Source: Aphrophora alni
Lineage: Eukaryota; Arthropoda; Insecta; Hemiptera; Aphrophoridae
Direction of reading: 5' to 3'
Assembly (NCBI GenBank): GCA_963513935.1
Contig: OY740768.1
Coordinates: 43,952,368 to 44,016,367, forward strand
DNA length: 64,000 nt
The notes below the pieces were generated by a model that had not been told where the DNA came from, did not search any database, and worked only from the letters and a program-made list of their open reading frames with translations. The translations under genes and the position numbers were made by a program. This document shows, in pieces, positions 21,752-34,904 of this stretch (the stretch's first letter is position 1; every line of letters begins with the position of its first letter).

Positions 21752-22485
21752 TTAATATGCCAAATGGATTGAATATATATGATTTCCATTTATATTAATG
21801 ATATCACGAAAAAATAAATACGTGAATAAGAGGCAATCTATGTTCACCTGCAAGTCATGATGGAGGTCACTGTTCCTAATATACCTGGGAGCATTAACAA
21901 TGTTCCATAGTTCTCCATTTTGGAATCTCTGGATTATTAGGATATTGCTTTTACTAGTACACCTCCAGAGTTCTATATCCAATCAGGTTTCAGGACTTGT
22001 TTGTATTTTGTTGTTTTAGTTTTGTATACATGTTTAAAGTATTATGTTGTACGTTGATAATTTTGAATACTTACCAAGTAGCCAGTACATTGTCTTGTAT
22101 CTTAGATTCAGTTCACCACTTTTCTTTGTCGCATGAACTTTTCAGCATAGTGTTCCATCTAATTTTATACCCAAATATTTGTCTGTGTTAGCATAAGAAA
22201 TTTCTGCATTAGCTATTGTAACTAGAATATGTTTTTCCTTCTTATTTGTAAAGTTGATATGAACAGATTTAGTTTCATTCAATTTAATAAGCTACTCTTT
22301 TGTTCATTTCCTGATCGACGTTTGCAGCCTCTTTCATGGGTTTTTCCTTCAGCTAAGAAGATGGCTGTATCATCTGCGAAAGTGGCTATAGTATCCTGCT
22401 CTAGTTATGGTATATCGCTAGTGTATATATCAGATACAGAGTAGGTCCCAAGACACTCCCTTGTGGAACTTCAGCTCATATTTCT
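21752..22485 (-). pseudogene. Jockey-type non-LTR retrotransposon RT relic
   Basis: Read on the - strand, the segment at 22419-22470 gives AEVPQGSVLGPTLYLIYT, a conserved block of the RT palm domain. Then, after a frameshift with stops, ATFADDTAI (22361-22395) contains the FADD form of the catalytic YxDD box. Further on, NISYANTDKYLGIKLDG (near 22180) matches the thumb-side conserved block. Near 21840-21970 the frame reads ELWRCTSKSNILIIQRFQNG and then IVNAPRYIRNSDLHHDLQ, the C-terminal signature of jockey-clade ORF2 proteins. At least three frame breaks and several stops separate these blocks, so the copy is inactive. The endonuclease and N-terminal RT parts are missing. Jockey-clade elements are mainly known from arthropods, which supports the host guess. 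Confidence 0.9.
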
Positions 22486-22499
22486 TTAAGCCCATTAAG

Positions 22500-24750
22500 T
22501 TTTATAAAAAATAAATAAAAAAAATAAAATATATAAAATCAGTTGTTTCATTGTTATTGTAACTATTTTAACTATTTAATAAAAAAATTATGTATCAATT
22601 TATTCTATTATAGAGAAAACAAAACATACAATTTAAGCAAAACACTTTACACACTGTAGTTGTACTTAATTCAATCTACAACGTGTGAAGACAATAAATC
22701 TTTAGTTCAACTCACAGGATATTTTACTTTTACTATTATTTCCTTTTATTGTATTGTAGAGGATTATACTGCATCATTGATAATGATTTTTAAAGTGCAT
22801 AAAAGACCACGTATAACATTAACGTAAGTATTACGTATTATATACGTACGTGCATTTTTAACGTATATATATATAGTCACAAAAAATATGCAAATATGTT
22901 CACGAAAAACAACTTAAAGTAATCACATTTATGAAATCCATCCCATGACAATGGGATTAAAATATTTACTTTATCAGCCCCATACTAAGATATTTTTTAT
23001 ATTCAAAACCTGTCAGGTCATATAATAGTAGAATAGTAGTTTAAGGTACTACTAAAGGTAGTTAAGGTAGGTTATTCAGGTAGTTTTGGTTACTATTGTG
23101 TCGCGTAAAACACAATATTTCTTTCCTGAATTTTTAGGTTATGTTGCTAAGATTTATTTTTAGTCGTTCTGAAGGACGGTGATATTTATTTTAATAGATG
23201 CTGATTTTGAAACTAGATTGAATTATTTATTGCACGACCTTATAAAAGTTTAGAAATAAAGTTAAAAAAATTAAAGTAACAACCATTTTGACATTTACGA
23301 ACTGCTTTCATCAAAATCTTGACAGAAAACTTTAGATATTTACATTAACTGATCTAAATTTGATGTCATTTAATTGATTATTATTTAATTGATTATTTTT
23401 TAATTGATTTAATTGATTCAACGATTGATGTCATTTTTTGGTTCATTATTTATTGTGTTTGGTAAAGTACTGGTATTAGGTATCGCTAGGATAATAATTG
23501 TATTTCATACATTTATCGGTGAAGCAGGAACTGGAAATTTTACATCTGTTTTACAGATATTACTATATTATAATGTTAATTTATAAACAAATACAATAAT
23601 CCTGTGAGGAAAATATCTATACCAAAACATATTAAATATGTATTTCATTAATAATTAGATATTAAATAATATTAATTATTCCGTGACAATTAATTTGTAA
23701 ATTAACGATGAACACCACTGAAACATATTTGTTTAAATTGATTTAATTTTAATCTAATTATTACTAAAAAAACTAATAAATTATATAACAAAATGTATTA
23801 AACTTACATCTTCATTATAAAACTACTAAAGTTAAGAATAGACCTACGTAAATTGGAAATGCTTTTGTCATATTATACAATATCCTATACAGACAAGAGG
23901 TCAAAGGAAGTAATTTAAACATGATTACAAGATTCCACGAATAATTAAATTTCAATCACGATTTTATTCGTATAAATGATCCTATTACGCCTGGGGGTCC
24001 TCAGTCTTCTTTGAGTGGGTAGGTTGAATCACGTACAAATATACCACTCCTTTCCCGCCACCACGTTTACCTTATATTACGTTATAACAAAACTAGACGT
24101 TGGATTATAAATTAAACAAATTCCACAAAACAAGAACATAACCCACATTATTACATTGGTAGTAATATTGACATATAATGTCCCTTCTTCCTTAAGTTTA
24201 TGTCAAGTTTAAAAACCCAAAACCGTGTCCCTTCGCATTGTAACCGATGTCTGCCTAAAATGTTTCTGATTATAACATCGCCATGATAAAGTTGAATTTT
24301 TAATTTGCAATAAAAATCGTTCATTTCTCTGAACAAAGTAATTTGTCAATGTAAAAGTTTGCTCTAGAGATAACAAATCGATTTTTGTTATAGTTAAAAA
24401 TATGGTTTTAAAACTTTTATTAAAAATTATTACCTTTCACAAAATAATTCAAACTGGTCGAGTGCAACAACATCAAAGATAATATTTGTTTAAATATCAA
24501 GTGCTTTGTGTTAATAGATAATAGTTCTAATGACATGAGAAATAAAAAATGCCTCAAAATTAATTGCCATCTTTTCTGGAGAAAACTAGGTTTTCCCTTT
24601 ATCCTTACTCGCTTGCACTCAAGACCACAGTTACATGTATCGGATATAGGTTGATACAGAGGATGTGGAACTGACAAGTCGAATCATTGAACTTGGATAA
24701 ACAAACGTGGATTTCTGGTTAGGGAACTTGGCTGTGTGTCAATATTTTGT
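22500..24750. other. AT-rich non-coding DNA
   Basis: No gene is supported. Short tandem TTAATTGATTA units occur near 23380-23420. The - strand frames at 24151-24336 and 24420-24677 show no family motif and no convincing splice context. Confidence 0.5.
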
Positions 24751-24754
24751 TGCT

Positions 24755-25039
<285 letters not shown>

Positions 25040-25449
25040 GTTTTTTAACACCTTATTTTCGTTTTTAGTTTCTCTAATAGGTAGTATAGACATAGGTAAA
25101 ACAATATGTCCAATTTTTTTCCAAAATTATTAGTTTTGAGTTCCTCCGAGTCCAAAATGTCTAGCGTCTAACGTCTGACGTCTGTGTAGTGTAAGAAATT
25201 GGTCAGAAATTTGGAATGCGGTCATATTTTAAGTAATAATTAGGACCGTTTTTAATTTGTTCAATTACGATTAAAACAAAAGAATAATGTAGTCCTTAGT
25301 ACCCAAATAAAACATCTTGTACGCCATCTCCCCAAAAAGACTGAAGTTATCGATAAAGACGATTGACTTCAAATTTTAATAAAACGTGGAGATTATTTAA
25401 CCTTTTGTGCAAAGTTGCAAGTAAACACATTCGGGTATAAGAATAATTG

Positions 25450-25625
25450 GCCAAAACAATTATTATCGTTGACCGCCGTCTTAAAAATATCGATTTTAAT
25501 CACATATGATACTTTCTGCGGAAGCATTTTCTTAGCAAGGAAAAGTTTAGGCATTATTTAAATTTATATAATTTTTTTCCATGCTTCATTTTCACTTTTT
25601 GACTGACAAGTACAGTACTGAATTG
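25450..25625 (+). repeat. Dispersed repeat, copy of the 44.55-kb segment
   Basis: GTTGACCGCCGTCTTAAAA, followed about 100 bp later by TTCATTTTCACTTTTTGAC, matches the order at 44550-44700 (TTGACCCCCGTCATTAAAA followed by TTCATTTTCACTTTTTGAC). A third start (TTGACCACCGTCATTAAA) is at 14410. Confidence 0.55.
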
Positions 25626-25629
25626 TTTT

Positions 25630-27520
25630 TTGGTTGGTTTGTCCTTGGTTTTGGGGACGGGTGAGTGAGAAAGTTTGTGGAATGTTAATGAACCTTTATT
25701 TTACTTTATAACTGCTTACTGAACAACATTTTGTCATTATTCATGGAAACACACCTATATTCAAATATTAAAACAAAATTATATTTTAAAATATGGTATT
25801 TTCTTCTAACAATAGACTTAGGGGATGGGGTGCTGGGAATAAAATCATAATTTTTTGTAAATATCCTTCTCTCTCCGAGCTGCGTGCTGTGTTTTATAAT
25901 TCTCTTACTAAAACGTCCGGGTGAAGCAGTAAAACGAAACGTCAGCTAATAAGAAAGAAATCTTTATTGACTAAAAAAATAGAATATATAGATTCTTGCC
26001 TTATACACATTTACTTTTATTGCGTTTTCATATTTTCATTCTTCTTCAATTTGCGTGAAAGCAAAACGGTTTCCAGTCGTTAAAACTTCCACTAGGGATC
26101 ATAAGACAGGATAGTGTATTGTAGAGAAGGAGAAGCAGCGTTGCCCCTTGTGGTAATTACTTGCAAACACCCTGAGGGGAAGAACAGTATCTTTAGTGAT
26201 CCAGGTCTGACCAAGATTTAGTAATTATGTTATCTTTGCACAAGTACACAGGGGCGACACATCCTTCTACAGTTATTAAACCAATGCACAATTGGTAAAT
26301 TTTAGATTTATTTCAATTTCAATATTTGATTCACGTGTTCTCAAAAAGTAATATTCCTCAAATTGTAAATACAGTTTCCTGTAAATAACGTTGTTTTTGT
26401 TGACAGTTTAACTATATTGCTGGTATTTCATATTTATAAAGTCAATATGTTTAATTCTATATTGGTTATTTCACTGCGTCACACAATTTCTGTAAATGTT
26501 TACTCAAAATTATACTCTTTAGATTATATCAATATTTTTTTCCGTACAGTCAATTTCCCTCAAATTCCATTAGGATAGTTTAAAACTTACCATAACTTTT
26601 TGTTCTGTCAATATTTTATTTGTACGTATGTATAAATTGAATTTTTTAATTAACAATGTATTAATATTTATATTAAGCCAACTAATATGTATGAGCCACC
26701 TGTATCAATATTGTTTAATACAATTATACAAAAATAGAGTCATCAGATTTGTATGGAGATTTTTTTTTTGGTACTATCAATTGTTAGCAAATTTGTTTGC
26801 CGAGTTTTATTCCAGCTGTGAAATTGTTGTCTTGTTTGATGTATGCAATGCATTTGTTTTTACAATATTACTATAAATAAATCAAGGACTTAATAAATAT
26901 TTTATACGGATGAGCTTCTAATATATGAAATCACATTTTTTTACATTAATTTATGAATAGTACAGAGATAATTTGACCCAAGTAATACATAATTCTTGAA
27001 ATGTTTGAGAAATGTTTTTTTAATGAAAATTGATGGAAAGAATTTGATAATTTATGTAGCGCTGTTTCAAGATACCGTTGTTTATAAACTAGTAATTTAA
27101 ATTTAAACTATTCAGTTTGAATTTCCATTCAAAGTTTTCTTAACTGCAGATGAAATAAAACAAAGAAAAAATTAAATCTCCTTCGTAAAGTGGGCAAGAC
27201 AGATGGCTATTCCCTTATCTACTGTACTACTTTATACAAAAATTGTAAAACTAGAATTCTAAGCACGTTTATAATCTGCACGGTAGCGATAACAATATTG
27301 TACTATTGAGATATAAGGCGAAACATTGCTACATTGAATAAATTACACATTTATTCCTTCCATTTAAACTTAGAGTCAGGTTGACCGTCGTCTGTATTGA
27401 CCATAAGTCTTAACCGAACACGCAGAGCTCACATAGCGTAGGGTCTTATGCGAACTCGAAGACAGTGATTTTCCATTGTTGTTTACAGGTAAACCACTAT
27501 CACGGTCATCATCGTCTTAA
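25630..27520. other. AT-rich non-coding DNA
   Basis: No gene is supported. The frame at 26628-26876 has two long hydrophobic runs, but they are of the composition expected by chance in AT-rich DNA, with no recognisable domain. Confidence 0.45.
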
Positions 27521-27524
27521 AAAA

Positions 27525-28060
27525 AAATGAAGAATCTGAAGAAAAAACACAGCATAAAATACAATCCTCCTTTCCCCCAAATACTGCAATATCGCCGAGT
27601 TGGAAGAAAACAAGAAATGGTCCAGCTAGACCTGGTAGAAAAGATAAAGAGAGAGATGTAATTTATTTAATTGTTTTTTTAAACCACCTTATTTTGAACA
27701 CAGCGTATTCCTCGTTCTTCTTGTAATGTGATTGTCAACCACAACACAACCAATCACGACACAGGCTTTCGTCCATCGGGAGGCAAGTAAACTGTTTTAT
27801 GAGTAAGCGAAGAACAGTCAGTATTCGCAAAACGTAAGACAATTCGTGCGTGTCCGGGTTTATTGTGAGTTTTATTTACCTCTGACGACTGTTAAAAAAA
27901 AACTGCTATTAAATAAATATCTCCCCGCCTGAATAAAATAATATCTTTTACAACAAAAAGAGGGATCTAACCCAAGAGTAGATGAAGAAAGATGTAGATC
28001 CTACAAGGCTACTATGGAACACTTTCCGTAGAGTTTGAGATATGCAGTTAGACCAAGCAT
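27525..28060 (+). repeat. Interspersed family copy 1, interrupted by an insert
   Basis: 27525-27660 matches the first part of the family (CCAAATACT, then AATGGTCCAGCTAGACCTGGT..AAAGATAAAGAGAGAG). 27957-28060 matches the second part (AGAGGGATCTAACCC, then GATGTAGATCCTACAAGGCT). The two parts are separated by about 295 bp of unrelated sequence. The sequence before the break (AAAGAGAGAGATGTAA) and after it (AAAAAGAGGGATCTAA) are alike, as a target duplication would be. Confidence 0.6.
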
Positions 28061-28069
28061 GATAACTAA

Positions 28070-29860
28070 CGTTAAATCCTTATTAGAATAAAAAAACGTA
28101 TAATTGTATTACGAAAATTAACAGAAAGATTTGGAAAGTTACGGTCCCATTATAAATTATAAATCCAAAGTTAAAAGATTAGAATATAAGAACTTCGAGG
28201 ATAGATTTGATACATTTTAAAAATGAATTAATTTTCATTTAGTGAGGGAGTCAACGTACAAATGAAAACTTTGCTTTTTTATTGGGTCGAATGGCTAAGT
28301 CCCACGATTTCTATAACCACAATTAACATGAATTTGTTTAGTCTAACCTAGACGGTCTGTGTGTTCAAAATTGGTTTGATGCATAACTTTTGAACTGGCC
28401 GAATTCAAATTTTAAATTCTTAAATATTTCCGTTTATCTATGATCAAAAACTATAATATAAATATTTTTTATGAAAATTGTTCAAACTAGAAGCTCGGGA
28501 CACAAAGATATATGTGTAACACAAGTGTTTAATAGTTTATTGACTGAACCAATTTAGTTGATGCAAACAAATTTATATTTTTATCGTGTAGAACGATTAT
28601 TTGATATTTCATTTGATCTCCTACTGTTTTCCATTGCTTCTCTTTTGCCAGTAAAAAATTGTCAATTTGTTTGAGTGATTTCTATATTTATTTTTATTTT
28701 AGTCTGTAGAACACGAAATTATGCTTAATATCGATGTAGGTTAAGCAAGCCTATACTTTCAGTCCTGCCACCAAAATGGCGGGTATTGAAAGAAAGTATC
28801 CGTTAGTACTTTATGGAACGTAGATATTAGAAGAGGTCATACAGCAATTGTTTGCAAACTTAATTTCGTATGTAAAATTACTGTTACTATAAAGCACGTC
28901 TATGAATATTTTGAGAATATTATGCAAGGTAATATACAGTCTAGGAGAGAGGAAGAACATTTCCTCTGATTAAAAAATAATAATCATTTTTCATAAGCAA
29001 GTATACTATTAATATTACGTTCTAATATTACACTGCATTAATAATTTAAAACAAATATTTTTGTTCAAAAGTTCTATTTGCGCATAATTTATGAAGATAG
29101 TTTTTAGTTCTAATATTACCACACTGACAGACAGACTTAAGCGAGTGTTACAATCGTAAACAACAACACTTTAAATAATTAATTAAATATTTGTTTCTGG
29201 TCGATACGGTTACTTTAAAGGTCAGAAATGCATTGTTTTTTCCAACACATTTAAACGAATACAACTCTTAAGCCAGCCACGGATAGCATCGTTCTTTACT
29301 TCAATATCAAGGGATTCAGAAATAGTTACGGGGAAACACCTACTTATCCTTAAAATGAACCCACCGAAGAAAACTCCCACACACTCATCCTTTCTAAAAC
29401 CCTTTGAGATAACTTTAACATTAGATTACTTATAGTTTGATTTTCAGATGTTATTAATATGAATTTGTTAGGCAGAGAATAATACAAGTTAGAGATATAA
29501 ATAAACTAAAATAAATGTTTTACATCAAAATAAAACATTGTGGAAAGTTCTTAAACTATCATTCTCTTTCTTTAACATTATCTTTCCCCATACATTTATA
29601 ATCGCAAAATAAATCCTGGGCATTTCTTTTTAGATGTAAATATAGCCTAAAGCTAAGTTAATAAACTAAATATTTTGTGTTGAGACCAGGTTTCCCAATC
29701 TCTGTGACTTACTTGTACTCACCTCATTTCCTGCTCCATAAAAAACACGAAATATCGAAACAATTTAGGAAAAGCCAAGATTGTTCCTGGTGAGTTCAAT
29801 ACAGTATAGAAAATGATTGTTGTTCCATATAAGTTGCTTTGTTTCATATAATCAATTGAG
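28070..29860. other. AT-rich non-coding DNA
   Basis: No gene is supported. GGTCGAATGGCTAAGTCCC at about 28285 is loosely like a tRNA-type A box, but I see no cloverleaf. Confidence 0.4.
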
Positions 29861-29863
29861 TGG

Positions 29864-30054
29864 TTAGATGAAAAAAACTCGAACACAAGATCTCACAAAA
29901 ATTAAGTTTATTTAATCAAACGCGTTTCAAAGACAAGTTATAGTTTTGTTATTGTAGCTCATGTTACTGAGGATGGCGACTTTGTAGTTGAAACGCGTTT
30001 GATTAAATAAACATAATTTTTGTGAGATCTTGTGTTCGACTTTTTTTGTCTAAT
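29864..30054 (+). repeat. Fold-back repeat of the GAAACGCG family, copy 2, with hammerhead-like loop
   Basis: Arms 29864-29928 and 29990-30054 are reverse complements with only a few mismatches. The core of the arm is GTTTATTTAATCAAACGCG and its complement. The loop holds ACTGAGGATGGCGACTTTGT followed by AGTTGAAACGCG. CTGAGGA fits the CUGANGA half and GAAAC the second half of a hammerhead core, with a possible stem II (GGCGAC with GTAGTT) between them. Hammerhead cores of this kind are known at the ends of Penelope-like elements. Self-cleavage is not shown. Confidence 0.65.
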
Positions 30055-30217
30055 ATTATCTCACAAGTCAAGCTCAATATTTATTTATAAATTAGGTTGT
30101 TATTAATAATTAGGAAATAAACACATTCAAAGTAACTACTAAAACAGGTGATCTAGAATTTCCGTTGATTTTTGATTTTAATTGTATATATACTCGTACA
30201 TTTTAGTATCTATTTAC

Positions 30218-30290
30218 AATTGGTTAAGGTGTTCACCTTCAGTACTAAGGTGTTGGTTTAATTCGTGCCGCATTAGTGGACGATTTTAAT
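30218..30290 (+). repeat. tRNA-like SINE head, degenerate
   Basis: TTGGTTAAGGTGTTCACCTT resembles a tRNA A box with its D-arm. GGTTTAATTCGTGCC about 35 nt later resembles a B box. The wording is that of tRNA-derived SINE heads rather than a functional tRNA. No full cloverleaf forms. Confidence 0.4.
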
Positions 30291-30491
30291 GATCAGATAT
30301 TTGATTGAATGCGTTAGTTTTAATTGGCAACGTCATACGGTTTCTCAACATAGATGATGCTATAAGTCTAATTACAGTTTCAGATTTCTCATTAACAGAT
30401 CAAGGTAAACAATCTTACACCATTTAACACAAGTTCTAATTACTACCAAGAAGAGATCAATTTCGTTAAAATTAATATTTTTTGAATTGCT

Positions 30492-30720
30492 GGTTAAATG
30501 TTGCCTAGTTACAATAGTATAGTAGAAATTGTCCTACAACAGAGAGGGAGGAGATGAACACTATTGAACTCTACTCGCTGTGCTGAATGGTTGGTTAAAT
30601 GTTACCTAGTTACAATAGTATAGTAGAAACTGTCCTACAACAGAGAGTAGTAGAAACTGTCCTACAACAGAGAGGGAGAGATGAACACTATTGAACTATA
30701 CTCGCTGTGCTCGTGATGGT
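30492..30720. repeat. 101-bp tandem duplication with inner 27-bp duplication
   Basis: GGTTAAATGTTGCCTAGTTA starts at 30492 and again, with one change, at 30593. Both units continue through ATGAACACTATTGAACT and CTCGCTGTGCT. In the second unit AGTAGAAACTGTCCTACAAC plus AGAGAG is itself repeated. Confidence 0.9.
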
Positions 30721-30729
30721 TGATTGGGT

Positions 30730-32330
30730 TTATGCGAGATTCGTAAATAAATACTGTATTTGTATGAAGTGTTGAATGTAATGTCAAATATTTTAGAGAG
30801 CATTTAGCTTGAAATAATTGATTATTCACCGCCATTAATTTGCTAATGAACACTTTGAAAATATAACTGATCTAACCTATATTATCCACATTTCAAAGAA
30901 ATTATACATATGCCCATTTTGTAACACTCATTTCATATTTTTCTTTTCATGTATTATATATAAGTCAATAAGGAAACATTATGTATTCAAATTTGTAAAA
31001 TGTTCAATCTAGAATTTGTTTGATTAAAACAAAAATCTGATCTAAATATTCGAGGTACGTGTTGTATAACTGGGGAAGAATTATTGTATTATATTTTTGT
31101 TTGTTTGAAATATATTATAAAAGAAATTATTGAACTTACAGTAAAAATTGTATTAAGAAGGAAAAATTTCAAGCATCGACATACCCTATCGGAATTAACC
31201 ATAAAATACTTCCTTTTAAGAAATCGATAACTCTCAAGTTTTCTGTCGAGTCGCTTTTCAAGTGGAGGGGTATAATAGTTAAAACATTGCTTTTTCGTGA
31301 TTTTCTCTTAAAATATACTTTTATGAAAAATGAACAACTTTTAAAGATCATAAAATTTACTCATTTCGATGCAATTGACTGAGTTATGACGTTATAAAAG
31401 CTTTGTAATTACACAAACGTAATGTAAATAAAAGAAAGAAATATTATCGTCAAACAACAAAAGTTTATTGAACCTCAATAGCAAAATCTTAGTAGGGTGC
31501 TATTATTTGTTTTCCTTGCTAACCCTGAACACAATTTACTATCTCAATACAAACGTACAAATCTGTATTTCGTTAGTTATTAGTATTCAAATCATTTTGT
31601 TTCTCTTGTAATATTGCAGGTTCAGTATTAATTGTAAATTAATCTCCATCTTCCAATATCTCTAATTTAAACTAGGAAGTGCACAAGTGTACAATTGTAT
31701 GTAGCGTCATAATGACACTCAAATTATCCTTGTGATATTATATGAAAAAGAGTAAATTTAATTATAACAATTACAAATATTTTAATATTGATATCATTGG
31801 TTTCATATTCTAAATAGTATTTTATTAAAATTGTAAAAAGAAATACTTATTGATGGAACAGAATTAGATCTCTCATCAAAATACATACTTCCATACTTAA
31901 GGGGTGCAGGTCCGTGGGCTGGGTAAAAAAAAAAACTTCAAAAATAAGGCTAAAATAATCTCCATTTTTTTCCGTTTCAGAAAATGTATAACATCGCTCA
32001 ATTATCTCCCTCTTTAATAGGATATATTATATTTTTAATAAAAGCGTGATCAGTATGCGGCAGTTAAAATGAGAGCTAAGTCCTAGCTCGGGATTTATAA
32101 CTAACTACATTCTTCATTGAACCTTGCACTTCATGTAGCATAGTTTTTGTTTCTATGTACCTTACCTGTATGTATATAGTAATTTGTTTTTTATGTTGGC
32201 TAACTTCAAATTGAACTAACTGAGAGATTTAGTGTTTTGATGATCGTAGTCTGGCTTTTTGTGTTTCAAGTGAATTGTTGTTAGAATGTTTTATTTTCAG
32301 TGCATTTTATAACAACTAAAGCAGTTTTTT
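30730..32330. other. AT-rich non-coding DNA
   Basis: No gene or recognisable element. The - strand frames at 30662-30853 and 31169-31351 lack any supporting feature. Confidence 0.5.
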
Positions 32331-32339
32331 GTAGGTCAC

Positions 32340-32565
32340 AAGACACTAAATCTAGGAGGAATAGATGCAGTTCTTTGTTTTAATGATGTTTCTACACCCA
32401 AAGCAAACTTTCTTGAAATATTGAGATTCCAACCAGGGAGATTAACGATTGAGGAAAAATGACGAGGAAAGAATAAAAAAAGTTGACAAGGAGGTGAGAG
32501 AAGGAAAAAAGAAGAAAATTGTGAGAAGAAGACTAATGAAGAGAAAAAGAGAAGACAGTGATTGT
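32340..32565 (+). pseudogene. Transposon-encoded protein relic, type not fixed
   Basis: One frame from about 32344 reads NLGGIDAVLCFNDVSTPK, then FLEILRFQPGRLTIEEK, then a TGA. After a frameshift, another frame continues NDEERIKKVDKEVREGKKKK followed by RRRLMKRKREDSD. The sequence N-G...A...FN, then (I/L)LE-L...PG...T, then a long Lys/Arg/Glu helix recalls the C-terminal tail found in several invertebrate transposon-encoded proteins. I cannot name the superfamily with confidence. The break between the two parts means it is no longer functional. Confidence 0.45.
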
Positions 32566-33110
32566 GTAGAATATTGCCTTGAGCTTCCCGAAAATACGGT
32601 TTTTCAGTCTTTATGTACAATTTATGAAAACATTATTAAGCCAATCCACTTCAAATTTAGCACAAATACTTACTATTGTATGGTGAACAATTTCTTGAAT
32701 TTTCAGTTAAACAAATTAGGTTTTACTATACTTTAAAATGTTTTGTATGTTTAAAAAAAGTGTGTAAAAAACACTGAAACAAAAAATGTTTCTATTAAAA
32801 CTATTTGTTATATTTTCTCATTTAGCATGAAATTGATGAGGACATTAAGCTAATTAATTACAAACAATTTTAAGTCGGCAGCAATAATGGTTTAAAAAAT
32901 AATGGTACCTAAGTGTACTTGTTTTAACCAATATGATTAACAAGGGAGAGCAGCCTACAACCTTGCTCCCCTTAAGTTCATAATCGGAAACATTACCATT
33001 CACGTTCCCTAGAATATATCTGCAAAAAATTAATATTTCCAAATTAGTGAAATTTATATACAATAACTATATCAGTAGACCAAATACGTCCCTTTAAAAT
33101 TGGAAGATCT

Positions 33111-33195
33111 ATGGCCGTGCTAGAGTGGTTAAAGATGTGTCATTTTAAAGCTATTGAGTTTGTGTGGAAAGTAAATAAAAAAAAAAAAAATTTAA
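33111..33195 (+). repeat. tRNA-like segment with A-rich tail
   Basis: GGCCGTGCTAGAGTGGTTAA is worded like a tRNA 5' end with an A box. About 60 nt later comes an A tail of about 14. There is no B box, so this could be a truncated SINE or a chance match. Confidence 0.3.
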
Positions 33196-33199
33196 AGCA

Positions 33200-34890
33200 A
33201 AAACATTTCAAATAAAATTAAACAAAATTGTACATAACTCATCAAGTACCAATTAGTATTCTGATCAGCTGTTATATATTTCGTTACCATAAGTTAAAAC
33301 ATTGTTCAGAATGATTGCACAGAATTGTGCGCAGGGACAGCTAATATATAAAATTGTATGATCTACTAAGTATGATGTAAATTGTATGATGTACCTTGAT
33401 GAAAATTGATAGTTTAACATTTCGTTTGAAAATGTTAATCTTGAATATTCAATCAAAATAAAAAATTTCATATTTGAAATTAAAATATTTTGGGATACTA
33501 CAAAGTCAAGCAACCACAATACTTTATTGGTGAAAATAACGTAAAACTGTATGTCTACATATAAACACACTTGTTCATTTTATGATATTTTCTTAAGGAT
33601 TTATTTTCTTATACATAATTAAAATTAGAACATTCATCAACTTGAAATTTAAATTAGCAATTAATAAGTAAATATATTTATCTTTAATAGAATCTTATCG
33701 TTAAATTTTTTCTAACGAATAAGTTTGTTAAACACGAATCGAAAGTAATATTCTCAATTTGACTACAGTTAGTATTTGAAGAAAGATTTGAAGCCAATAG
33801 GTAATTCTTCAGAAAGAAAATTACATTCACGACAATGTTCAAACAATCTTTTGTGTGGTTCTAAATTTTCTCGCACAAATCTATTAATAAAAATCTTGTC
33901 TCATCTTCAAAACCAGAATATTTAAAAATAATTCATATATTCAAATATTTGTAAAATTATTTTTACTACCGTAACGAAATAAATATATTAGACTGTTCAC
34001 TTTTCCTATTAAATAGAGATTTTTCACAATACATTCTAATTTATTAGTAAACATAATATTAAAAAAAGTATGAGGGAGAACAATATTTGGTGGAAATATA
34101 CTCTATCAATAAAGTAGATAATAAATTCGTTGATAATAGTTAAATATTATTAACATTTACAATTTCTTCAACATCTCAACGTATTTATTTTACGCCTGAA
34201 ACTTCTCTACGTAGAATAAACAAAACTTTGTTTAACAACTAACTAATGATGCTAGTCAATGTTTAACGGGATTTCGAAACCCATCTCATCATTTGCAATA
34301 TATTGATTGAGAGGTCGAAGGTATTAACCATAAATAATTAACCCATGGGTACGAGAGGTTGTGGTCCTGCAATTCCTGAATCCAAATATTGCATTCTCAT
34401 GATTTGTAGTCGGAGGAAATTTAGTTTGAAGGAATTCTTGATAACAGAACCCCTATAATATGATAACAGAACCCTATTATATTACCTCTCTCTTACTGAT
34501 TCACTCTTGTCAATATTCGAGTATTTTAAACTGATGTAGGGTTGAGTAGATTAATAAAAGTACAAGATTGCAAATTTTAAATATGTGCATTAGAAGTATT
34601 ATACACATTTGAAGATTAGGGATCATATTAAATTTGCTTTCTTAAAAGATTGTTTAAATAAATGGTAGTTCATCAAACAGACTTAGACTTATTCATGTCA
34701 CTCTATTTGACCTAAATCAACTACTGAACGGTTTTTGGTTTTTAAGCTTTATCCTATTATTAATATATTCCTGCATTGTGCTTATTTTATTGGTTAAAAT
34801 GAGATATAAGTTATTAAAATCTGATAAAAAAAAATTTCTGCAAATTATTATATAAGACACACTATCGACACAAACTGTATTTCGAAGTAT
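33200..34890. other. AT-rich non-coding DNA
   Basis: No gene is supported. The - strand frame 33265-33570 (101 codons) is hydrophobic and AT-driven, with no motif I recognise. Confidence 0.45.
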
Positions 34891-34904
34891 CACTATATCT
34901 TATA

